Shown: positions 1 through 9,218 of the stretch, one piece after another
Layout of the letters: each line of letters begins with the position of its first letter
Position numbering within the stretch: the stretch's first letter is position 1
Source: JBBQLG01 sp964251665
Lineage (GTDB): Bacteria; Bacteroidota; Bacteroidia; Cytophagales; Spirosomataceae
NCBI GenBank assembly: GCA_964251665.1
Contig: CAXUKO010000013.1
Span: forward strand, 114,071 to 178,070
Reading direction: 5' to 3'
Length of the DNA stretch: 64,000 nt
The notes under the pieces: generated by a model
Told to the model about the DNA's origin: nothing
Database searches by the model: none
Seen by the model: the letters and a program-made list of their open reading frames with translations, nothing else
Program-made: the position numbers and the translations under genes

Positions 1-1904
1 GGTACAGTCAGGCCAATAAACTCCTGCACATCAACAATACGCTGCTGCTTGGTCCGGCAACCGTTGGCGTCGGTGTACTGATAGACAATCGGAAAACGCC
101 CGGCTCCGGTCAGACTCGGGTTAAACGAAGCCCCCGACACACCCGAACCGCTGAACAACCCGCCCGGTGGCTGAGCCGACAGCGCAACCGCAGCCCCCTG
201 CGCGTCGCAGACGGGTGCGAGGGAATCGAACCGGATCACTGGCCTGGACACCTGTGTGAGCACAAGCGGGGCCGAAACCGCCGAGCAGTTGTTCGCATCC
301 GTGATCGTTACCTGATACGTACCTGCCTGCGTAGCGGCCACACTGGTAGTAGCGGTAGGGGCAAACGTGGCTGCGTTTCGCGTCCAGACGTACCGCCCGT
401 TCGCAATGGCCGATGTCCGTAGTTGCGTCGTATCCGTTCCGCAGAGTACCCCCGGACTACCTGAGATGGAGGCAGCCGGTTGTGGGTTAACCACGACGGC
501 AACACTGTCATGACCCGGACAGGGATTGCCCGTTTCGGTATAGGTAACGGCGTACATACCCGTTTGGCGGACGGTGACGGATGGGGTGGGAGGCAGGTCA
601 GTTGCGGGCTGGCCGTTCCTTGTCCACTGGAGCAGACCGCCGGTAGTGGCATTGGTCTGTAAGGCAACGGCGGTTCCGGCACAAACGGTCAGCGCCGGTG
701 CCGGAGTGATCTTTACGACAGCCAGTTCCCGTCGGGTTACCCCAACCAGTACCGAAGCAGTATCGCGCGAGCAGGTGCGGGCCAGACTTTTAACCACAGC
801 GTAATTGCCCGGCTGCTGGACCGCCAGGGTGGTGCTTTTTGCCCCTGTAATGTTTATGCCATCTTTTTGCCACTGATACGCCCAGTCCGGATTGTCTTCT
901 ACCGTAAGCACTGCCGAACTGCCCGCGCAGAAGTCAACGGTTGTAGCTGGCTGATCTAAGTAGCTCACAACGGCTGGCGGTGGTACGGCTACCGAGCAAT
1001 CGACTACCAGCAACTGAAAATCGCGGTGGACCCTGCCAATAGGCTGTCCATTTCGGGATTCGGTCACCTCAACGGAAAAGACAAACAAGCCCTGCTGCCC
1101 GGCAATCACGCTGATCCGCCCTGTTCGAACATCAATCGCCAACGGCGACGGACCGGGAATAATTGACTGCTCACTAAAACCGGGCTTCCAGGTAACCGTC
1201 GGATAGGAGGCATGCGAGGTACCATCGTTGGTACTCATCCCCAGCGCAGGCCCTGTGTAGCCCGACCAGGGCGTAATAAACCGGTAACTCAGCGCGTCGC
1301 CATCTTTATCGGTAGCCCCGAAATCGAGGGCAAAGGGCCGGTTCAGGCAAACGTATTCACCGTTGGGAAGGCTGAAATCAGGGGCAGAGTTGGTGAAGTT
1401 CCGGCCATTCTGTATCATGGCCGGGAACTCCAGGTAAAACACCTGCCCCATCTGGTTGGGGTTGAGAATGTTGTCGATGGCGGCATTGCGGCAGCAACGC
1501 TCCCAGACTACGTAGTACCCGGCCGGGTCGGTATACCGGTTGACATCGAATTGCACATCAGCCGTGTAATGTACTTCCGAGGTGCGTAGTCCGGCGGTTT
1601 GGGCACAGGCTTCGTTTCGGTACGTGAGCGGCTGTTTGTCCTGTTGCTGTAGAATAAACTGATCGACCCGCTGCCGGGTGCGCAGGTTGAAAACGTAGAC
1701 CGTCAGGGCGGTTTCGTAGTTAGGCGTATTGTTATTGCGGGCAATACCCACTTCATCCCAGTACTGATTCACTGTCAGCCGGAAGTAGCCCGGCCGCCCC
1801 AGGTGATTCATGCTGATATCGCCCCCCACCAGGTGAAAAGCGGACGCCCGCCCTGCCACAAAAAGCAGCAATACCCATATGCTTCTGTACAACGTCGCCT
1901 TCAT
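1..1904 (-). CDS. Secreted Ig/PKD-like surface protein, N-terminal part (cut by window edge)
   Basis: The reading frame stays open from ATG at 1904 to the window edge, about 634 codons, so the stop and C-terminus are missing. A signal peptide (MKATLYRSIWVLLLFVAGRA) leads into a domain of roughly 300 residues with FHLVGGDISM near its start, then several Ig/PKD-like repeats of about 80-90 residues, each with a W-x-R/K-N/D-G core and a cysteine pair (for example CGTDTTQL, CAGTAVAL). This architecture is typical of large Bacteroidota adhesin-like proteins that end in a gliding-motility/T9SS C-terminal domain; that end is outside the window. Surface location is an inference. It shares strand with ffh but is separated from it by a terminator. 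Confidence 0.85.
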   Translation of the reverse strand, partial: MKATLYRSIWVLLLFVAGRASAFHLVGGDISMNHLGRPGYFRLTVNQYWDEVGIARNNNTPNYETALTVYVFNLRTRQRVDQFILQQQDKQPLTYRNEACAQTAGLRTSEVHYTADVQFDVNRYTDPAGYYVVWERCCRNAAIDNILNPNQMGQVFYLEFPAMIQNGRNFTNSAPDFSLPNGEYVCLNRPFALDFGATDKDGDALSYRFITPWSGYTGPALGMSTNDGTSHASYPTVTWKPGFSEQSIIPGPSPLAIDVRTGRISVIAGQQGLFVFSVEVTESRNGQPIGRVHRDFQLLVVDCSVAVPPPAVVSYLDQPATTVDFCAGSSAVLTVEDNPDWAYQWQKDGINITGAKSTTLAVQQPGNYAVVKSLARTCSRDTASVLVGVTRRELAVVKITPAPALTVCAGTAVALQTNATTGGLLQWTRNGQPATDLPPTPSVTVRQTGMYAVTYTETGNPCPGHDSVAVVVNPQPAASISGSPGVLCGTDTTQLRTSAIANGRYVWTRNAATFAPTATTSVAATQAGTYQVTITDANNCSAVSAPLVLTQVSRPVIRFDSLAPVCDAQGAAVALSAQPPGGLFSGSGVSGASFNPSLTGAGRFPIVYQYTDANGCRTKQQRIVDVQEFIGLTV

Positions 1905-1953
1905 ACCTGCCCTGCTCCATAATCTATCCCAAAATGTACAGACAAGATAAACA

Positions 1954-1987
1954 TAAAAAAAGCCACCCTATGGGGTGGCTTTTTTAC
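1954..1987 (-). terminator. Terminator downstream of ffh
   Basis: A GC-rich stem (AGCCACCC with GGGTGGCT) is flanked by A-runs on one side and T-runs on the other, so it can work on either strand. It lies just past the ffh stop and before the start of the next minus-strand gene. Confidence 0.8.
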
Positions 1988-2014
1988 GGTCAGGGTATTT
2001 GGGTAGAAAGTTAT

Positions 2015-3334
2015 CTACCGCATCATCTTATTCAATTTGCCGGACGCCTGCATCTGGTTCATCTTTTTCATCATCTTCCGCATCTCGTCGAACTGCTTCA
2101 ACAGATTATTTACCTGCGTAATGCTGGTGCCGCTACCGGCCGCAATGCGCTTTTTACGATTGTTGTCCAGGATTTCGGGCCGTTCGCGCTCCTTGGGAGT
2201 CATAGACGAGATAATGGCTTCGATGGGTTTGAACGAGTCGTTATCGATGTCAAGGTCTTTCACCATCTTGCCCATGCCGGGAATCATGCCGATCAGGTCT
2301 TTGATGTTCCCCATCTTTTTGATCTGCTGCAACTGCGACAAAAAGTCCGTGAAGTCGAACTTGTTGGCCCGCATCTTGGCGTTGATGCGCTTGGATTCGT
2401 CCTCATCGAATGCCTGCTGCGCCCGTTCTACCAGCGAGATCACGTCGCCCATACCCAGAATCCGGCTGGCCATGCGGTCGGGATAGAACACGTCGAGGGC
2501 TTCCATTTTCTCGCCCGTCGACATAAACTTAATCGGCTTATTCACCACCGATTTAATCGACAGGGCCGCTCCACCCCGGGCATCACCGTCGAGTTTGGTC
2601 AGCACGACACCATCAAAATCCAGCCGGTCGTTAAAGGTTTTGGCCGTATTGACCGCATCCTGTCCGGTCATGGAATCGACTACAAATAGTGTTTCGGCCG
2701 GATTGATGGCTTTTTTTACCTGTTCAATTTCCTGCATCATCGCTTCATCGACGGCCAGACGACCGGCGGTATCAACGATAACAACTTTCTTATTCATCTT
2801 CCGGGCGTAGTCCAGTGCATTCTGCGCAATCTGAACGGCGTTTTTGTTCTCCGGTTCAGCATAGACCTCCACACCTACCTGTTCGCCCAATACCTTCAAC
2901 TGATCGATGGCCGCCGGCCGGTAAATATCAGCGGCTACCAGCAGCACGTTACGCCCCTGTTTTTTGAGATAACTGGCTAATTTGCCCGAGAATGTCGTTT
3001 TCCCGGAACCCTGCAATCCTGCAATCAGAATCACGGCGGGGTCACCTTTAAGGTTGATGGGTTTGACTTCACCGCCCATCAGTTCGGTCAATTCTTCCTG
3101 CACGATCTTGACAAACAACTGTCCCGGCTCTACGGCAATCAGCACCTTGCGGTCAAGGGCTTTTTCCTTTACGCGGTCGGTAACTTCCTTGGCCACCTTG
3201 TAGTTTACGTCGGCATCGGTCAACGCCCGGCGTACCTCTTTAATGGTAGCCGCTACGTTAATTTCGGTAATACGGCCCTGTCCTTTGAGGGTTTTAAAGG
3301 CCTGATTGAGTTTATCGCTTAAATTTTCAAACAT
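2015..3334 (-). CDS. ffh: Signal recognition particle GTPase Ffh
   Basis: This 439-residue protein is the SRP54 homolog that binds signal sequences of nascent membrane proteins together with 4.5S RNA and docks at FtsY. The N-terminal helical domain (about 1-90) is followed by the G domain with P-loop GLQGSGKTT at about 106-114, then DTAGR near 190 and TKLDGDARGG near 250. The methionine-rich M domain fills the last 130 residues and ends in MRKMMKKMNQMQASGKLNKMMR-type sequence. Length is normal for the family. A TAACTTTG -7 element sits 44 nt upstream. Identification is firm; the 4.5S RNA gene was not seen here. Confidence 0.97.
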   Translation of the reverse strand: MFENLSDKLNQAFKTLKGQGRITEINVAATIKEVRRALTDADVNYKVAKEVTDRVKEKALDRKVLIAVEPGQLFVKIVQEELTELMGGEVKPINLKGDPAVILIAGLQGSGKTTFSGKLASYLKKQGRNVLLVAADIYRPAAIDQLKVLGEQVGVEVYAEPENKNAVQIAQNALDYARKMNKKVVIVDTAGRLAVDEAMMQEIEQVKKAINPAETLFVVDSMTGQDAVNTAKTFNDRLDFDGVVLTKLDGDARGGAALSIKSVVNKPIKFMSTGEKMEALDVFYPDRMASRILGMGDVISLVERAQQAFDEDESKRINAKMRANKFDFTDFLSQLQQIKKMGNIKDLIGMIPGMGKMVKDLDIDNDSFKPIEAIISSMTPKERERPEILDNNRKKRIAAGSGTSITQVNNLLKQFDEMRKMMKKMNQMQASGKLNKMMR

Positions 3335-3377
3335 CTCGGTGATTCGGTTAGCCTGCCAATGAGCCGGTTAATACGCA

Positions 3378-3385
3378 CAAAGTTA
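3378..3385 (-). promoter_or_regulatory. -7 element of ffh promoter
   Basis: TAACTTTG on the minus strand matches the Bacteroidota -7 consensus TAnnTTTG and lies 44 nt before the ffh ATG. No clear TTG was found at the -33 position. The whole 3335-3665 spacer otherwise holds only the upstream regions of two divergent genes. Confidence 0.5.
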
Positions 3386-3665
3386 CGAATTTTCGGTGGC
3401 TCACCGACGTACCGGGCCGGTTGGAATTGTGGCTGACCAGATTGACTTTACCGCTTTTTTTAATTGTATCGCTGCTCCTTTGCCAAAGAAGTAATTAAAA
3501 TTTGGTGACAAGATGAAATTTTAATGCAATTTGTTCGTCTAAACATTATAAAAGATTTAGCTTCGTGGAAAGTAGCCTATGTCTATATACAATTACATGT
3601 TGGACCGGCCTTTTACCACCGTGTTTTCCTGACTGACAACTGTACTCTTAACGAAACTGACACCG

Positions 3666-3950
3666 ATGAAAAAGCAATTGATGCTCCTTCTGACGCTGAG
3701 TGCGTTGCTGGCCTACCGGCCCGGACACGCTCAGGCACACGCTGGCCGGACCGGCGATTCGCCAACGTTTGTAGCCTCCGCCCGAACGAAATCGGCTGCT
3801 ACGCACGCTACTCCCGAAGTGACTACGGTTAAAACGACTAAGAAAGAAACGATTACTGCCAAAAAACCACAGAATGCCATTGGCCGCGCCTGGTCGCGCA
3901 TTATGGGCATCTGTTCTGAAGTGCATCAGGCCTCGAAATCAAAATCCTAA
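3666..3950 (+). CDS. Small secreted basic protein, unknown function
   Basis: This 94-residue product begins with a clear Sec signal peptide (MKKQLMLLLTLSALLAYRPG, cleavage probably after AQA near residue 23). The mature part is rich in Thr, Lys and Ala, low in hydrophobic residues and has a single cysteine near the C-terminus. I recognise no family. The gene has its own terminator immediately downstream and runs divergently from ffh. Overlapping frames on both strands exist, but only this one has a signal peptide, so it is the preferred call. Confidence 0.6.
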   Translation: MKKQLMLLLTLSALLAYRPGHAQAHAGRTGDSPTFVASARTKSAATHATPEVTTVKTTKKETITAKKPQNAIGRAWSRIMGICSEVHQASKSKS

Positions 3951-3972
3951 CCCGTTTCCGATACAGGTTGCC

Positions 3973-4012
3973 AATCCCGGCAGGCGTTTTATAGCGTCTG
4001 CCGGGATTTTTT
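3973..4012 (+). terminator. Rho-independent terminator after small secreted protein
   Basis: Arms AATCCCGGCAGGCG (3973-3986) and CGTCTGCCGGGATT (3995-4008) pair with one mismatch, with a T-run following. Confidence 0.85.
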
Positions 4013-4017
4013 ATGGG

Positions 4018-4048
4018 TTGTGATTCGGCGGAGATTCCTGTATTTTTG
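4018..4048 (+). promoter_or_regulatory. Bacteroidota-type promoter of the Uma2 gene
   Basis: TTG at 4018-4020, a 20-nt spacer and TATTTTTG at 4041-4048 match the -33/-7 consensus. The start codon follows 24 nt later. Confidence 0.7.
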
Positions 4049-4072
4049 ATTATACACTAAAGCGAACCGCTT

Positions 4073-4636
4073 ATGATCGCTGAGACCGGGGTGAAGAAGA
4101 TGACCGTCGCGGAGTTTCGGGAAATGGAATTTGCCGATGATGATCCGTATTGGTATGAATTGATTGCTGGAGACCTTGCGAAACGAAATGCCCCTGCCCC
4201 TAAACATCAGCGATTAGTTCGTGAATTATCATTCGCTATACATGCGTTCGTAAACAGAGGTGAATTGGGTGAAATACTCTTCTCGCCCATCGACGTTTTC
4301 CTGGATGACGCGAATTCACCGCAGCCTGATATTGTGTTTGTGCCGAAAAGCGATGAGGCCATCGTAACGGAGAATGGCATTGAAGGGGTACCGGCGCTGG
4401 TAATCGAGATTATTTCCCCGACGTCCATTGTGCGGGACCGCTTCACCAAAAAGAACCTGTACGAACGCTTTGGCGTGCAGGAATACTGGCTGGTTGACCC
4501 GCAGAATGAAGAAATTGAAATTTATGCACTCCGCCAAAATCGGTATGAACTGCTCAGCGCGGCCTCGGTTATCGAAGGAACACTGACATCAGCAGTACTG
4601 GCGGGGCTGGTTATCGATATGCAGACCCTGTTTTAG
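4073..4636 (+). CDS. Uma2-family (DUF820) restriction-endonuclease-fold protein
   Basis: The 187-residue product has the Uma2/DUF820 signature: MTVAEF near the N-terminus, QPDIVFV near residue 85, VIEIISP near 110, then K-x-x-x-Y-x-x-x-GVQEYWLVDP at about 125-143. The Asp, Glu and Lys positions correspond to a PD-(D/E)xK nuclease core. Members are widespread in cyanobacteria and Bacteroidota, and their biological role is poorly defined; nuclease activity is inferred from fold only. It is a single-gene unit with its own promoter (4018-4048) and terminator (4661-4692). Confidence 0.9.
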   Translation: MIAETGVKKMTVAEFREMEFADDDPYWYELIAGDLAKRNAPAPKHQRLVRELSFAIHAFVNRGELGEILFSPIDVFLDDANSPQPDIVFVPKSDEAIVTENGIEGVPALVIEIISPTSIVRDRFTKKNLYERFGVQEYWLVDPQNEEIEIYALRQNRYELLSAASVIEGTLTSAVLAGLVIDMQTLF

Positions 4637-4660
4637 GCCAGAACGACCCCACAAAAAATT

Positions 4661-4692
4661 AACGCCCGCTACAACGCTATCGGGCGTTTTTT
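4661..4692 (+). terminator. Terminator after Uma2 gene
   Basis: Arms AACGCCCG (4661-4668) and CGGGCGTT (4681-4688) are followed by a T-run. An A-run upstream makes it potentially bidirectional. Confidence 0.85.
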
Positions 4693-4741
4693 ATGGCCAG
4701 CCTGTCGTTGTCAGTTTGTAGTCAACTCCATCACATGTCTT

Positions 4742-5932
4742 ATGAGACCTCTACTCCAACTGCGTGCTTACCTACTGACGCTGCTTTTTGTCAGTTATTT
4801 AGTCGGTTGTAAAACCAATGATTCTCCCCAGCCAGCGGCTAATCAGGTGCTGGTTAGTAACACCCTGGTTGCCGAAACCAGCCGTGACGATCTACGAACC
4901 CGCGCGGCTGCTATCGACCCAACGTATGCGCTGTTGCTACAGCAGGGCATTAAGGTGCGCAAGCTGGTGTACAAGACCAAAAACTGGGACGGAACCGACA
5001 TTCAGGCGTCGGGTCTGCTGATAATTCCAACAACGGCTAACCCCGTGCCGATGATCAGTCAGCAACATGGCACCATCACCTCCGATGCCAGTGCGCCGTC
5101 CAACTACGGCCCAACGAGTGAAGCGTACCAGTTTGCCTCAATTTTTGCGTCGCTGGGTTATATCATCGTTTGCCCCGATTACATTGGGTACGGGGCTTCC
5201 AGTAATGTGCCGCATAACTACGAACACCGGGCCACCCTGGCATCGGCCAGTTTAGATATGCTCCGGGCCGCCCGCGAATACATCGCTTCGGATGCCAGCA
5301 TCAACTGGGATAAGCGGCTGTATATGGCCGGTTATTCGGAAGGCGGTTTCGCGACCATGTCGCTGTTCAAAAAGATGCAGGATGAAGTGCCGACGGAGTT
5401 TAACCTGCGGGCGGTATCGTGTGGAGCGGGGGCTTACGATAAAACCAGCTTCATGAAGGATCTGCTCACAAAAACATCGTCGGGCGAGGTTAATGCCAAC
5501 CGGTCTTTTTTGTGGGTATTGCTGACGTATGATTCGGTGTATAAACTGAACCGTCCGCTGTCGTATTATTTTAAAGAGCCCTACCTGACCGACATAACCA
5601 AGAACCGCCTGAACGCGACATTGAACGTCAGCTTCGATCAGGTGCTGACCGATTCCTTCAAACAGGGCATTATCAGTGGCACAGATACCGCTTTTCTGAA
5701 TGCCGTGGCGGATAACAACAACTACGACTGGAAACCAATGACGCCCCTGTTGCTTTTTCATGGCCTGTCCGATACCCAGGTGTTTCCGCTGAATACCCAG
5801 AATGCGTATGCGGCCATGCAGAAGCGCGGGGCTACAGTGGTAACCACTGACTTAAAGCCCGGCCTGACTCACGCGACGGGAATTTTGCCCTGGTTGCAGG
5901 ATACGTTTACGCAGATTATCTCGACGCCGTAA
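4742..5932 (+). CDS. Secretory-lipase-like alpha/beta hydrolase, lipoprotein
   Basis: A 396-residue alpha/beta hydrolase predicted to be lipid-anchored: the leader ends in the lipobox LVGC with Cys23. The nucleophile elbow is GYSEGG with Ser199. The likely acid is the Asp in LFHGLSDTQVF and the likely base the His in LTHATG near the C-terminus. An oxyanion-type QQHGT segment occurs around 108. The layout resembles secretory lipases and prolyl-oligopeptidase-type esterases. Substrate is unknown. It converges on the M20 gene, and both stop codons sit inside a 50-bp palindrome. Confidence 0.85.
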   Translation: MRPLLQLRAYLLTLLFVSYLVGCKTNDSPQPAANQVLVSNTLVAETSRDDLRTRAAAIDPTYALLLQQGIKVRKLVYKTKNWDGTDIQASGLLIIPTTANPVPMISQQHGTITSDASAPSNYGPTSEAYQFASIFASLGYIIVCPDYIGYGASSNVPHNYEHRATLASASLDMLRAAREYIASDASINWDKRLYMAGYSEGGFATMSLFKKMQDEVPTEFNLRAVSCGAGAYDKTSFMKDLLTKTSSGEVNANRSFLWVLLTYDSVYKLNRPLSYYFKEPYLTDITKNRLNATLNVSFDQVLTDSFKQGIISGTDTAFLNAVADNNNYDWKPMTPLLLFHGLSDTQVFPLNTQNAYAAMQKRGATVVTTDLKPGLTHATGILPWLQDTFTQIISTP

Positions 5933-5980
5933 TTGTTTCTCTGAGCCGCTGACTTAAGTCAGCGGCTCAGAGAAACAATT
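5931..5980. repeat. 50-bp perfect loop-free palindrome between convergent genes
   Basis: Positions 5931-5955 are the exact reverse complement of 5956-5980. The palindrome overlaps the stop codons of both convergent genes. It may act as a bidirectional terminator, but it lacks a loop and a T-tract. The core GAGCCGC is shared with the inverted repeat at 29271-29304. Confidence 0.9.
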
Positions 5981-7667
5981 ACTTTCCTTTACTCTCTACT
6001 TTCTTTTCCAGGTCGGCACGCTGGTCGTCGCGGAGGGTTGGGTACTTGATGCCAAGCTGCTCCAAATAGGTCTTGTACTTTGATGGGTCGTAATAAAACC
6101 GGGTCAGTTTAGGTTTAAACTCAGCCATGATTTTCTGATTCAGATAGATGGCCGGGGCTTCTTTCGGCGAAATCAGTGGCGTGTATTTGATGTCTTTGGT
6201 CTGCTCATCTTTGTAGTACGCCCAGGCATTTTTAATGAGTTCGGGCTTCATCAGCATGTCGATCAGGGTCATAGCTTCGGCCTTAGCTCCGGCTACGATG
6301 CCCTTGTGGGCAATAGGGGTAGCCATCGAAATGGCGTTACTCCAGTGGTGACCCGGCAAGCCCGGAATGTTGCTGGGGTAATACAGGACAATCGTTGGCA
6401 ACGACCACGAAATGTCGGCAATATCGTCCGAGCCGCCGGTGAGAGGAACGAACGTCTGACCGCCCATCATCATGGTTGGTTGGGTGTTGGCCGGTAAACC
6501 AATGCTATCGAGTTTCATAGCCAGCCCTTCCAGCTTGGGCGATTGCAGTTCTTTCTGAGTGGCTTTGGCCAGCATCTGATCTTCGGGTGACCAGGTGGGC
6601 AAACCTACCTTCCTGATGTTCTGATACATCGTCTCGGCGATGGGCTTATTGAAGTGGCCCGGCCAGGCTGATCCCAGAATCTCATAAGTGAACTTGGTAT
6701 CGGTCATCAGAGCCGCACCCTCCGCAATTTTTACTCCTGTTTCAAACAGCTTTTTGATCTTGGGATAGCTGCGTTCGCGGAAGTAATACCAGGCAGCTGC
6801 TTTGGACGGGACCACGTTGGGCTGATCGCCACCATCGGAGATGACATAGTGGGAACGCTGGGTCAGTTCAAGGTGCTCACGGCGGAAGTTCCAGCCAATG
6901 TTCATCAACTCCACGGCATCCAGCGCCGAGCGACCGCGCCAGGGGGCGCCAGCTGCGTGAGCCGCTGCGCCTTCAAAGTTGAACTTTACGGAGATGAGGC
7001 CATTGTTTCCCGCATCGCCGTAAGCCACCCCGAGGTTGTTGGCGACGTGGGTGAAGATACAGGCATCAACGTCTTTGAAGAACCCATCACGCACGTAAAA
7101 GGCCTTGGCTCCGACCAACTCCTCGGCTACGCCGGGCCAGAGCATGAGCGTACCCGGTATCTTCTCCCGCTCCATGAGCTGCTTGACCGCCAGCACCGAC
7201 ACAATGTTGAGCGCCTGACCCGAGTTGTGGCCTTCGCCATGACCCGGTGCTCCTTCTACAATGGGGTCTTTGTACGCTACACCCGGCTTCTGACTGGCCT
7301 TGGGAATACAGTCGATGTCCGAGCCGATGGCAATAACGGGCTTGCCTGATCCCCAGGTGGCGATCCAGGCGGTGGGCATACCGGCAATGCCTTTCTGGAT
7401 GGTGAAGCCTTCTTTCTCCAGCAGGGTAGTGAGGTAGGTAAACGTCTCGGTTTCCTGGAATCCCAGTTCAGAGAAGCTGAAGAGCATGTCATTAATCTGC
7501 TGGGCCTGGTCCTTACGGCTCTCAACAGCGGTCATGGCTTCGACCTTGAGCCGCTCGACGCGGTCGAGTGTGCGGCTCTCGCTCCCCTTGGCTGGCTTCT
7601 TACTCTGGGCCAGGGTCAGACCAGGAATAAGGCTAAGTGCTAAAGCAATTTTTATAATGTGTTTCAT
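5979..7667 (-). CDS. Secreted M20-family amidohydrolase/peptidase
   Basis: This 562-residue enzyme belongs to the M20 metallo-amidohydrolases (AbgB/carboxypeptidase type), which cleave amide bonds of N-acyl amino acids or p-aminobenzoyl-glutamate-like substrates with bound divalent metal. A signal peptide (MKHIIKIALALSLIPGLTLA) precedes the mature enzyme. Metal-binding segments visible are GSDIDCIP near 117 and GHGEGHNSG near 145, with HAAGAPWRG in the dimerisation domain and GGSDDIADISW near 415. ATG at 7667 is chosen; an in-frame TTG two codons upstream is less likely. The true substrate cannot be told from the sequence. The stop overlaps the palindrome at 5931-5980. Confidence 0.87.
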   Translation of the reverse strand: MKHIIKIALALSLIPGLTLAQSKKPAKGSESRTLDRVERLKVEAMTAVESRKDQAQQINDMLFSFSELGFQETETFTYLTTLLEKEGFTIQKGIAGMPTAWIATWGSGKPVIAIGSDIDCIPKASQKPGVAYKDPIVEGAPGHGEGHNSGQALNIVSVLAVKQLMEREKIPGTLMLWPGVAEELVGAKAFYVRDGFFKDVDACIFTHVANNLGVAYGDAGNNGLISVKFNFEGAAAHAAGAPWRGRSALDAVELMNIGWNFRREHLELTQRSHYVISDGGDQPNVVPSKAAAWYYFRERSYPKIKKLFETGVKIAEGAALMTDTKFTYEILGSAWPGHFNKPIAETMYQNIRKVGLPTWSPEDQMLAKATQKELQSPKLEGLAMKLDSIGLPANTQPTMMMGGQTFVPLTGGSDDIADISWSLPTIVLYYPSNIPGLPGHHWSNAISMATPIAHKGIVAGAKAEAMTLIDMLMKPELIKNAWAYYKDEQTKDIKYTPLISPKEAPAIYLNQKIMAEFKPKLTRFYYDPSKYKTYLEQLGIKYPTLRDDQRADLEKKVESKGK

Positions 7668-7853
7668 GGGCAAAACAAAATCTTGTTAGGTTAAATGAGA
7701 AAACGCATTATAAATGTACGTCAATGCATCGTATTGGCGGTTGCATTTTGGGTAATATAATTTTGGTGTTGTAACGGCTGCATTTTAGTCAGATCTTATA
7801 GTATGTTTAAGGGTTTTCAACCCATTCTTACCAGAATCTGCTACTGGGCTATA

Positions 7854-7892
7854 ACCAAACAGGCCCGGACTTATCATCCGGGCCTGTTTGGT
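7854..7892 (-). terminator. Hairpin downstream of M16 peptidase gene
   Basis: ACCAAACAGGCCCGGA (7854-7869) and its exact complement at 7877-7892 form a 16-bp stem with a 7-nt loop. It lies 22 nt past the stop of the minus-strand peptidase gene. There is no strong T-tract. The rest of 7668-7853 shows nothing recognisable. Confidence 0.6.
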
Positions 7893-7913
7893 TGTGAAAT
7901 TTTCTGCCGCTTT

Positions 7914-9155
7914 TTACTCTTCCTCTTCCGGCACAAACGTCAGTACGCTCATCTGCGTATCGTCGAACATTTCCTGGGCGATGTCCTGTAGTTCGGCGGC
8001 TTTTACGGCCCGGATGTCTTCAAAAATAGCAGGTAAGGATTCCACCTTGTCAATGTCCAGCAGACTCTTGGCCATCATGAGCATAAAACTCTGGTTTCCC
8101 TCTTCCGACATCGCCAACTGCCCCATCAACTGCTCTTTGGTGTTATGCAACTGCGTCGGGGTAAGTATTTTTTCGCGGAGCTGCTTAAACTCCCGAAAAA
8201 TCAGGGTGATGGCGCGGTCGATCTGTTTCTGATCGGTGCCGAAGTAAATGCCCAGAAAACCCGTGTCGAGGTAGGGCGTGTATCCGGCGTCGATGGAATA
8301 GACTAAGCCATACTTCTCGCGCAGATTCATGTTCAGCCGGGAATTCATGCCCGGTCCGCCGAGCAGGTTGACCAGCATAAAAAACGGCAGACGTTTAGGA
8401 TCGGGCAGGGCATAGGCCGGTCGTCCCAGAGCGCACTGAGCCTGCGTGATGGGCCGCTCCACTTTTTCGCGTTTAGGTACGTATACCTGTGGTGCCTGCC
8501 GTCGGCGCGGGGCCGTCTGATGCGGTACATCGCGCAGGTATTTCTCGGCCACGCGCAGCACTTTGCTAAAGGGCCAGTTACTTACGGAGGCAAAGACAAT
8601 ACGCTCGGTGTCAAGGTTCTCGGCAATAAACTGCTGTAGATAGGCCCGATCAAATCGCTTCACCGTTTCGGGCGTGCCCAGAATATTGCCACCGAGGGGA
8701 TGGTTCTGAAAAACCAGTTCGTCAAAATCGTCCTGAATGGCGTCTTCGGGCGAGTCATAGTACATGGCCATTTCTTCGAGAATCACCCCCCGTTCTTTCT
8801 CAATCTGCTTTTCGGGAAAAACGGAATGGAAGGCGATGTCGGCCAGCAGTTCGGTGGCTTTCTCGAAGTGAATACCCAGCAGCGACGCGTGGAAGCAAAC
8901 TTTTTCTTTGGTAGTATATGCGTTCAGTTCCCCGCCAACCGTTTCTAAACGGTTAATAATATGGTAGGATTTTCGCTTTTCAGTCCCTTTAAACGCCATG
9001 TGTTCCCAGAAGTGGGCCAGTCCCTGTTGCTCCGGTAACTCATCGCGGCTACCGATGTCGAGCATAATGCCGCAGTGAGCAATCTGCGTGTGTAGAATTT
9101 GTTTGTGAGCAATGCGGATGCCGTTGGGCAGGGTATATAATTCGTATTCTTCCAT
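7914..9155 (-). CDS. M16-family zinc peptidase (cytoplasmic)
   Basis: The 413-residue product is an M16 (pitrilysin/processing-peptidase type) metallopeptidase. The inverted zinc motif HFWEH is at residues 48-52, and the distal Glu lies in the EKERGVILEEM segment. No signal peptide is present, unlike the M16 pair at 16.7-20.2 kb, so a cytoplasmic location is likely. The start is placed at MEEYELYTLPNG (9155) because this matches family N-termini; a longer open frame runs upstream to 9482 through the divergent gene. The C-terminus is very acidic (PEEEE). The nearby TAAATTTG (9194-9201) fits a promoter. Confidence 0.92.
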   Translation of the reverse strand: MEEYELYTLPNGIRIAHKQILHTQIAHCGIMLDIGSRDELPEQQGLAHFWEHMAFKGTEKRKSYHIINRLETVGGELNAYTTKEKVCFHASLLGIHFEKATELLADIAFHSVFPEKQIEKERGVILEEMAMYYDSPEDAIQDDFDELVFQNHPLGGNILGTPETVKRFDRAYLQQFIAENLDTERIVFASVSNWPFSKVLRVAEKYLRDVPHQTAPRRRQAPQVYVPKREKVERPITQAQCALGRPAYALPDPKRLPFFMLVNLLGGPGMNSRLNMNLREKYGLVYSIDAGYTPYLDTGFLGIYFGTDQKQIDRAITLIFREFKQLREKILTPTQLHNTKEQLMGQLAMSEEGNQSFMLMMAKSLLDIDKVESLPAIFEDIRAVKAAELQDIAQEMFDDTQMSVLTFVPEEEE

Positions 9156-9193
9156 TCGTCGCAGTTGTTTTGCCGAAAAACGGTCAAAACCGT

Positions 9194-9201
9194 CAAATTT
9201 A
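9194..9201 (-). promoter_or_regulatory. -7 element upstream of M16 peptidase
   Basis: TAAATTTG on the minus strand fits TAnnTTTG and lies 39 nt before the ATG at 9155. A similar CAACTTTG (9204-9211, plus strand) sits just before the divergent glycosyltransferase start. Confidence 0.4.
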
Positions 9202-9218
9202 CGCAACTTTGCGCACCC

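Noticed and set aside
1934..2689. Long plus-strand open frame antisense to ffh
   Set aside because: It lies wholly over ffh on the other strand and shows no family features; a shadow of the ffh coding bias.
3524..3832. Plus-strand frame overlapping the small secreted protein
   Set aside because: No signal peptide or conserved feature; the 3666 frame is better.
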